From: Companilactobacillus ginsenosidimutans
GTDB lineage: Bacteria > Bacillota > Bacilli > Lactobacillales > Lactobacillaceae
Reading direction: 5' to 3'
Length of the DNA: 64,000 nt
Assembly: GCF_001050475.1 (NCBI RefSeq)
Contig: NZ_CP012034.1
Span: forward strand, 1 to 64,000
In this document: in pieces, positions 59,377-64,000 of the stretch
Layout: every line of letters begins with the position of its first letter
Numbering within the stretch: the first letter of the stretch is position 1
The notes under the pieces: generated by a model
Seen by the model: the letters and a program-made list of their open reading frames with translations, nothing else
Database searches by the model: none
Told to the model about the DNA's origin: nothing
Made by a program: the position numbers and the translations under genes

Positions 59377-60063
59377 ATGAAAAAGATATTATTAATAGTT
59401 TTAGTTGTTCTTATCGTTATCGTTGTGGCAGTTTTTGGAATTCAAGCAGCAGGAATGAGAGCAAATTTAAATACGTTGTCCATCAAAAAAGTTTCGGATC
59501 AATCAATTGAATTGCCAAATGAATTGAACTCAGTTGATATCAAAGTGAGAACAGCAAAGGTCACGATTGAAAAAGGTAATAAGTCTGAAGTAATCATCAA
59601 AAATAAAGTTGTTGGTCAATATAAGATTGATTCAAAAGATAACCAAGTCTCGATTTTGGAGCAAAATTACGGTAAACATCAATTGGAAATTGGTAAGTCA
59701 GCATCAATTTTGATTAGAGTAAAGAATGCTCAAAATATGAATCAGATAAAAATTAATCAATTAAATGGAACATTGAATTTGAATTCATTGAAGGTGAACA
59801 ACTTATCTGTTGACCATCAAAATGGCACTACCTTGGCAAATAATCTTAATTTACCAACTGGCGGAAGTATCAACAAAAAGAATGGGACTACTAACTTGAA
59901 GAATATTAATACTCCTGGTCTAAAGGTATCCGTCAAGTCAGGTAATTTTGAATTAAACGGAAGGAAGAAAGCCTCATCAAAACATACATATACCGATAAT
60001 TCGACAAAACAATTGCAGATTAATAGTGGTTCAGGACAAGTTAAAATTTCGACCGTCAAGTGA
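59377..60063 (+). CDS. Membrane-anchored DUF4097 beta-strand repeat protein (LiaG-like)
   Basis: 228 residues. An N-terminal membrane helix (about 3-25) is followed by an extracellular beta-helix-like domain with repeated short strands (LNGTLNLNSLKVNNLSVDHQ, NGTTLANNLNLPTGG, NGTTNLKNINTPGLKVSVKS). The DUF4097 family occurs in lia-type envelope-stress operons. It follows the second TetR operator and precedes two PspC genes. Confidence 0.85.
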   Translation: MKKILLIVLVVLIVIVVAVFGIQAAGMRANLNTLSIKKVSDQSIELPNELNSVDIKVRTAKVTIEKGNKSEVIIKNKVVGQYKIDSKDNQVSILEQNYGKHQLEIGKSASILIRVKNAQNMNQIKINQLNGTLNLNSLKVNNLSVDHQNGTTLANNLNLPTGGSINKKNGTTNLKNINTPGLKVSVKSGNFELNGRKKASSKHTYTDNSTKQLQINSGSGQVKISTVK

Positions 60064-60156
60064 CAAAATCGTAAGGTTGATGTAAGCAAATAAGATGTAC
60101 TATCATTAAATAATTAGTTACTATATAAATATAGAAATAACAAAGGGGAAATAAAA

Positions 60157-60351
60157 ATGCATATTCCAATTAAGAGATCTGAGAAGAATAAATTATTGGC
60201 TGGTGTTATTGGTGGATTTGCCGAACACTATGGCTGGAACGTGGGAATCGCCAGAATAGTTTACTTCGTTTTATCTTTAGCACTATTCACGACGGGTCTC
60301 GGTGTCATCGTTTATTTACTACTTTGGTTATTAATGGAAAATCCTGAGTAA
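60157..60351 (+). CDS. PspC domain protein 1
   Basis: 64 residues. KRSEKNKLLAGVIGGFAEHY and a membrane helix ending LLLWLLMENPE define a short PspC protein. PspC-type proteins sense or stabilise the membrane under stress. AAAGGGGAAA precedes the start. Confidence 0.9.
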   Translation: MHIPIKRSEKNKLLAGVIGGFAEHYGWNVGIARIVYFVLSLALFTTGLGVIVYLLLWLLMENPE

Positions 60352-60372
60352 GGAATAAGAGGAGAAATTATT

Positions 60373-60561
60373 ATGCATATACCAGTAAAAAGATCGAGAA
60401 CAAATCAAGTATTCGGCGGAGTTATAGCCGGATTTTGTGAAAAGTATGACTGGAATCCAACACTTGGACGTATCATTTATGTCTTGCTTACATTGACTTC
60501 ATGGTTTGCTGGAATTCCAGTTTACTTACTACTTTGGTTATTAATGGAAAATCCAGACTAA
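60373..60561 (+). CDS. PspC domain protein 2
   Basis: 62 residues, paralogue of the preceding gene (KRSRTNQVFGGVIAGFCEKY; same LLLWLLMENP end). The pair arose by local duplication. GAGGAG precedes the start; a terminator follows. Confidence 0.9.
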   Translation: MHIPVKRSRTNQVFGGVIAGFCEKYDWNPTLGRIIYVLLTLTSWFAGIPVYLLLWLLMENPD

Positions 60562-60570
60562 CAATAATTT

Positions 60571-60598
60571 GCCCACACCGTTATGATGTGGGCTTTTT
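60571..60598 (+). terminator. Terminator of the TetR/PspC group
   Basis: GCCCACA / TGTGGGC stem, T5. Confidence 0.9.
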
Positions 60599-60616
60599 AT
60601 TTTCACCTGAGTATTG

Positions 60617-60633
60617 TATTCTGAAACGGAATA
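60617..60633. promoter_or_regulatory. Candidate LysR operator upstream of the regulator gene
   Basis: TATTC-TGAAACG-GAATA, 17 bases, contains a T-N11-A LysR box. Same arms and spacing at 61527-61543. Confidence 0.65.
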
Positions 60634-60645
60634 GCAGGTGATATT

Positions 60646-61521
60646 ATGGATCTACGCAAGTTGAAAGTTTTCTTAGATTTAGCCAAAACATTAAATTATT
60701 CTGAAACTGCGGAACGATTATATACTACTCAGGGCAACGTTTCCAAGCAGATATTAGCTTTGGAAAAAGAATTGAACGTGACATTGTTTACTCGTGCTCA
60801 CAGGAAAATTGGGTTAACTACTGAAGGTACACTAATAATTCCGTACGCTAGGAAAATTTTAAATGATTATGATGCGATGCAAGTTAAATTGAACGATTAT
60901 CGGGATGCACAAAATTTAACCATCGAATTGCATACCATTCCTACAATGCCAAACTATGATAGTTTTGTATTGCTCAGCAATTTTTTGAAGGAACATTCCG
61001 AAATTCATGTTGCACTTAAGGAAGAAGAGAGCAATCAGTTGATGGATTCATTAATTCAAAATAAATGTGAAATCATTTTTACGAGAACTTTTGATTTTAA
61101 GGATGATACTCTTGAAAGCATTGTGATGGAAAATGATGATTTTTCAGTGGTTCTTCCTAAAAATCATCAGCTGGCCAATCGGAAAGTGATTAGTTTAAAA
61201 GAGTTAAAGCAAGAGAACTTTTTACAGTTGGGGGATTCAACTAATTTGTTACAGCCCGTCATTAACATGTGTGAGGACTCAGGATTTGTTCCAAACATTT
61301 CTTACCAAGGAGTTCGGGCTGATTTAATTATGGGGATGGTTGCTAAAAATATGGGTATCTCAATAATGATGAGCAAAACTGCTCAAGGTTTCGACAAAGA
61401 CAACCTCGTCGTTATTCCACTTAAAGAGTCGACAAATAACGAGTTGTGTTTTGTTCGTAAGAAAGACCATAGTAGCACCGCAAGTGATGTGTTTTGGAAC
61501 TATGTTAAAAATAATCGATAG
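60646..61521 (+). CDS. LysR-type regulator of the phenolic-acid decarboxylase operon
   Basis: 291 residues. N-terminal helix-turn-helix (MDLRKLKVFLDLAKTLNYSE, TTQGNVSKQILALEKELNVT), then a PBP2-type effector domain (about 90-290). It lies directly upstream of lpdC in the same direction. L. plantarum has a LysR-type regulator (TanR) next to lpdC; this is probably its counterpart. Phenolic ligands such as gallate are a plausible inducer. Confidence 0.88.
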   Translation: MDLRKLKVFLDLAKTLNYSETAERLYTTQGNVSKQILALEKELNVTLFTRAHRKIGLTTEGTLIIPYARKILNDYDAMQVKLNDYRDAQNLTIELHTIPTMPNYDSFVLLSNFLKEHSEIHVALKEEESNQLMDSLIQNKCEIIFTRTFDFKDDTLESIVMENDDFSVVLPKNHQLANRKVISLKELKQENFLQLGDSTNLLQPVINMCEDSGFVPNISYQGVRADLIMGMVAKNMGISIMMSKTAQGFDKDNLVVIPLKESTNNELCFVRKKDHSSTASDVFWNYVKNNR

Positions 61522-61522
61522 T

Positions 61523-61558
61523 GGAGTATTCCATCTTGGAATAACTCTGCTATTTTTT
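61523..61558 (+). terminator. Hairpin after the LysR gene, also a candidate operator
   Basis: GGAGTATTCC-ATCTT-GGAATAACTC with T7. The core TATTC-CATCTTG-GAATA (61527-61543) equals the operator form at 60617-60633, so it may be both terminator and LysR site. Confidence 0.7.
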
Positions 61559-61562
61559 TGAA

Positions 61563-61591
61563 TTGAATCGACTATCTCACCAAAGTATTCT
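61563..61591 (+). promoter_or_regulatory. Promoter of the lpd operon
   Basis: TTGAAT (61563-61568), 17 bases, TATTCT (61586-61591). The LysR box is about 20-36 bases upstream of the -35, a usual activator distance. Confidence 0.62.
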
Positions 61592-61622
61592 TAATTTGTA
61601 AGTTAATCGGGGAGGTAGTTAT

Positions 61623-63098
61623 ATGTCTGAACAGCCATATGATTTAAGAAAAGTTATTGAAGAGTTGAAACAAATTCCTGGTCAATATCACGAGACGGAT
61701 GTTGAGGTTGATCCAGATGCTGAGCTTTCAGGTGTCTACCGTTACATTGGCGCTGGTGGTACAGTCGAAAGACCAACTGCCGAAGGTCCAGCGATGATGT
61801 TCAACAATGTAAAAGGGTTCGCCGGTACTAGAGTATTCATTGGTGCGATGGCTAGCAGAAAACGTGTCGGAAAGATTTTGCATCACGACTACAAAACACT
61901 TGGACACATGTTGAAGGATTCCGTTGATAATCCAGTTCAACCTGTCAAAGTTTCTAAGGATAAAGCTCCTGCTCAAGAAGTTGTCCATTTATCAACTGAT
62001 AAGGATTTTGATATCAGAAAATTATTGGCGGCTCCAACAAATACTGAATATGACGCCGGTCCATATATTACCGTCGGATTGGTACACGGTTCTAGCCCCG
62101 ATAAAACAATGAGTGACGTTACTATTCACCGCATGGTTTTGGAAGATAAAGACACAATTGGGATGTACATTATGCCAGGAGGACGTCATATTGGCAATTT
62201 CCAAAAACAATTTGAAAAATTAAATAAACCAATGCCAATTACAATTAATATCGGTTTGGATCCAGCCATTACCATTGGTGCAACATTTGAGCCACCTACA
62301 ACTCCACTTGGATACAATGAGTTGTCAATTGCCGGTGCCTTGCGTCAACAACCTGTGGAATTAGTTGATGGCGTTTCTGTCGACGAAACTGCGATTGCCC
62401 GGTCTGAATTTGTAGTCGAAGCTGAAATTATGCCTAATCAAACTATGCAAGAAGATATTAATACTAACACTGGTAAAGCAATGCCTGAATTTCCCGGCTA
62501 CGATGGGGATGCAAATCCTGCGGTCAACGTAGTTAAGGTAAAAGCTATAACTCACAGAAAAGATAATCCAATTATGCAAACAACGATTGGACCAAGTGAA
62601 GAACACGTTTCAATGGCGGGGATTCCAACCGAAGCAAGTATTCTTGAATTGGTTGATAAGGCTATTCCAGGAAAAGTTACTAATGTTTATAATCCTCCTG
62701 CGGGTGGTGGAAAATTGATGACCATTATGCAAATACACAAGGAGGATGAAGCTGACGAAGGTATTCAAAGACAAGCAGCGTTGCTAGCTTTTTCAGCATT
62801 CAAAGAATTGAAGACAGTAATATTAGTCGACGAAGATGTAGATATTTTTGATATGAACGATGTTATTTGGACTTTGAATACAAGGTTTCAAGGTGACCAG
62901 GACATCATAGTGCTACCTGGCATGAGAAATCATCCGTTGGATCCATCAGAACTTCCCGGTTATGATCCAAAATCAATTCGTGTCCGTGGAATGAGTTCGA
63001 AGACTGTTCTTGACGGTACCGTACCATTTGATATGAAGGACAAATTCGTTCGTGCACAATTTAAGAAAGTCGATGATTGGAAAAAATTTTTGAAGTAG
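61623..63098 (+). CDS. lpdC: UbiD-family gallate/protocatechuate decarboxylase, catalytic subunit
   Basis: 491 residues, the usual size. It matches the LpdC type throughout: YHETDVEVDPDAELSGVYRY, GPAMMFNNVKGF, TIHRMVLEDKDTIGMYIMPG, GLDPAITIGATFEPPTTPLG and IGPSEEHVSMAGIPTEASIL. The enzyme uses prenylated FMN made by the next gene's product to remove CO2 from hydroxybenzoic acids such as gallate, giving pyrogallol. It acts in the cytosol and starts a three-gene operon. Confidence 0.93.
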   Translation: MSEQPYDLRKVIEELKQIPGQYHETDVEVDPDAELSGVYRYIGAGGTVERPTAEGPAMMFNNVKGFAGTRVFIGAMASRKRVGKILHHDYKTLGHMLKDSVDNPVQPVKVSKDKAPAQEVVHLSTDKDFDIRKLLAAPTNTEYDAGPYITVGLVHGSSPDKTMSDVTIHRMVLEDKDTIGMYIMPGGRHIGNFQKQFEKLNKPMPITINIGLDPAITIGATFEPPTTPLGYNELSIAGALRQQPVELVDGVSVDETAIARSEFVVEAEIMPNQTMQEDINTNTGKAMPEFPGYDGDANPAVNVVKVKAITHRKDNPIMQTTIGPSEEHVSMAGIPTEASILELVDKAIPGKVTNVYNPPAGGGKLMTIMQIHKEDEADEGIQRQAALLAFSAFKELKTVILVDEDVDIFDMNDVIWTLNTRFQGDQDIIVLPGMRNHPLDPSELPGYDPKSIRVRGMSSKTVLDGTVPFDMKDKFVRAQFKKVDDWKKFLK

Positions 63099-63111
63099 AA
63101 GGGATGATTTA

Positions 63112-63687
63112 ATGTCTGATCATAAGAAGAAAATTATCATTGCGGTGACAGGTGCTTCTGGGACTATCTATGCAATTGGCTTGATGAAAAAGCTGAAGTC
63201 AATTCCTAATGTTGAGACCCATGGAATAATGAGTGCTTGGGCAAAGAAGAATCTCCAACTTGAAACTGATTATTCCTTGCAAGATGTGAATAATTTGTTG
63301 GACTTCACTTATAATGATTCAGATTTAGGGGCTAAAGTCGCCAGTGGTTCTTTCTTGGTGGATGCGATGGTGATTGTACCAGCAAGTATGAAAACAATTG
63401 CGAGTATTTCAGTTGGGCTTGGTGATAATTTGATTTCTCGAGCAGCCGATGTGACGCTGAAGGAACAGCGTAAAATGATCATGGTGCCAAGGGAAACGCC
63501 TCTAAATACAATTCATCTGGAAAACATGACTAAGCTTTCAAAAATGGGCGTCCAAATGATTCCACCAATTCCGTCTTTTTATAATCATCCTCAAACAATT
63601 CAAGATATTGTTGACCATCAATCCATGAAAGTTATGGATGCACTTGGAATAGAAAACGATGCTGGTGGTCGATGGGAGGGCATTTGA
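63112..63687 (+). CDS. lpdB: UbiX-family flavin prenyltransferase
   Basis: 191 residues. The FMN-binding start IIIAVTGASGTIYAIGLMKK, the SGSF motif, VPASMKTIASISVGLGDNLI and VPRETPLNTIHLENMTKL are UbiX hallmarks. It joins a dimethylallyl group to FMN, making the cofactor for LpdC. In L. plantarum lpdB lies apart from lpdC; here it directly follows lpdC by 13 bases. Confidence 0.95.
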   Translation: MSDHKKKIIIAVTGASGTIYAIGLMKKLKSIPNVETHGIMSAWAKKNLQLETDYSLQDVNNLLDFTYNDSDLGAKVASGSFLVDAMVIVPASMKTIASISVGLGDNLISRAADVTLKEQRKMIMVPRETPLNTIHLENMTKLSKMGVQMIPPIPSFYNHPQTIQDIVDHQSMKVMDALGIENDAGGRWEGI

Positions 63688-64000
63688 TGAAATTTCAAGT
63701 CACTCAAGAAGACCATACAATGTCGGCTGATGTATCAAATATTGGCAAAGATTTATTGATTGAAATTACTGGTGGAGATAGTCCCCATATTGGGACGGTT
63801 ACAACATTGACCTCGAATACTGAAATTCAGACTATTCGCTATCCAAGTCATGATGGTCGTTTCCACAAAGACGATGTATTGGCTGAACGAATTGCCAAAA
63901 AAATTCAAAATAATTTACCAGGTAGTTGTACTATCACAGCTGGGGTACACGTAAATCACATCTCGAAGAAGCAAATTATGATGTCAGGTGTAATGGCGAA
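63687..64000 (+). CDS. lpdD: LpdD-like third decarboxylase subunit, truncated by window edge
   Basis: ATG 63687 overlaps the UbiX stop as TGATG. The first 104 codons are present (MKFQVTQEDHTMSADVSNIG, GGDSPHIGTVTTLTSNTEI, HDGRFHKDDVLAERIAKKIQ). LpdD is the small protein encoded with LpdC in L. plantarum. The C-terminus lies outside the window. Confidence 0.85.
   Translation, partial: MKFQVTQEDHTMSADVSNIGKDLLIEITGGDSPHIGTVTTLTSNTEIQTIRYPSHDGRFHKDDVLAERIAKKIQNNLPGSCTITAGVHVNHISKKQIMMSGVMA

Noticed and set aside
1..64000. CRISPR array
   Set aside because: No regular short repeats with unique spacers. The three 33-bp-spaced iterons at 20073 lie inside a coding gene, and the hairpin repeats at 30498 have conserved tails and loops rather than repeats with spacers.

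Overview
The window comes from a low-GC Gram-positive genome of the family Lactobacillaceae. The tmRNA tag reads AKNNNSYALAA. There are methionine T-box leaders, SLAP-type surface domains, and a gallate/phenolic-acid decarboxylase cluster of the LpdC/LpdB/LpdD type. A Companilactobacillus- or Lactiplantibacillus-like host is a reasonable inference, but the genus is not proven from the sequence alone.

Positions 1-44675 are prophage. One complete siphovirus prophage unit of 32,470 bp (12206-44675) is preceded head-to-tail by the right-hand 12,205 bp of a second copy (1-12205). Every stretch I compared between 1-12205 and 32471-44675 was identical at an offset of 32,470. The unit is integrated at the 3' end of ssrA (tmRNA, minus strand 44658-45021). 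An 18-bp core identical to the ssrA 3' end occurs at both prophage right ends, so the junction between copies (12188-12205) has an attP-like layout. The unit reads: integrase, superinfection-exclusion lipoprotein-like gene and CI repressor on the minus strand. Then, on the plus strand, come Cro, antirepressor, HNH endonuclease, RecT/exonuclease recombination, DnaD/DnaC-like replication with an iteron origin, RusA and SSB. These are followed by a set of small early genes, an ArpU-type late activator, terminases, portal, minor head protein, scaffold, capsid, connectors, tail genes, baseplate, holin and an amidase endolysin. The att-proximal end carries a structured non-coding RNA candidate and a 28-codon gene.

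The host part (44658-64000) holds ssrA and a large secreted cohesin/phosphatase/SLAP protein. Next are a HesB-like protein, a YitT-type membrane protein and a secreted LysM protein. A methionine-uptake locus follows, with four MetQ-like lipoproteins, one MetN and one MetI, an M20 peptidase and two Met T-boxes. After it come a TetR-controlled envelope-stress group (DUF4097, two PspC), a LysR regulator, and the start of an lpdC-lpdB-lpdD operon running off the right edge.

The least explained signals are: three tandem hairpins with compensating stem changes upstream of the scaffold gene; a three-way-junction RNA plus terminator next to attP; a probable +1 frameshift in the capsid gene; a SLAP-like wall-binding module shared by the phage tail lysin, the endolysin and a host surface phosphatase; paired palindromic operators for TetR and LysR; and a 194-bp palindromic repeat element.
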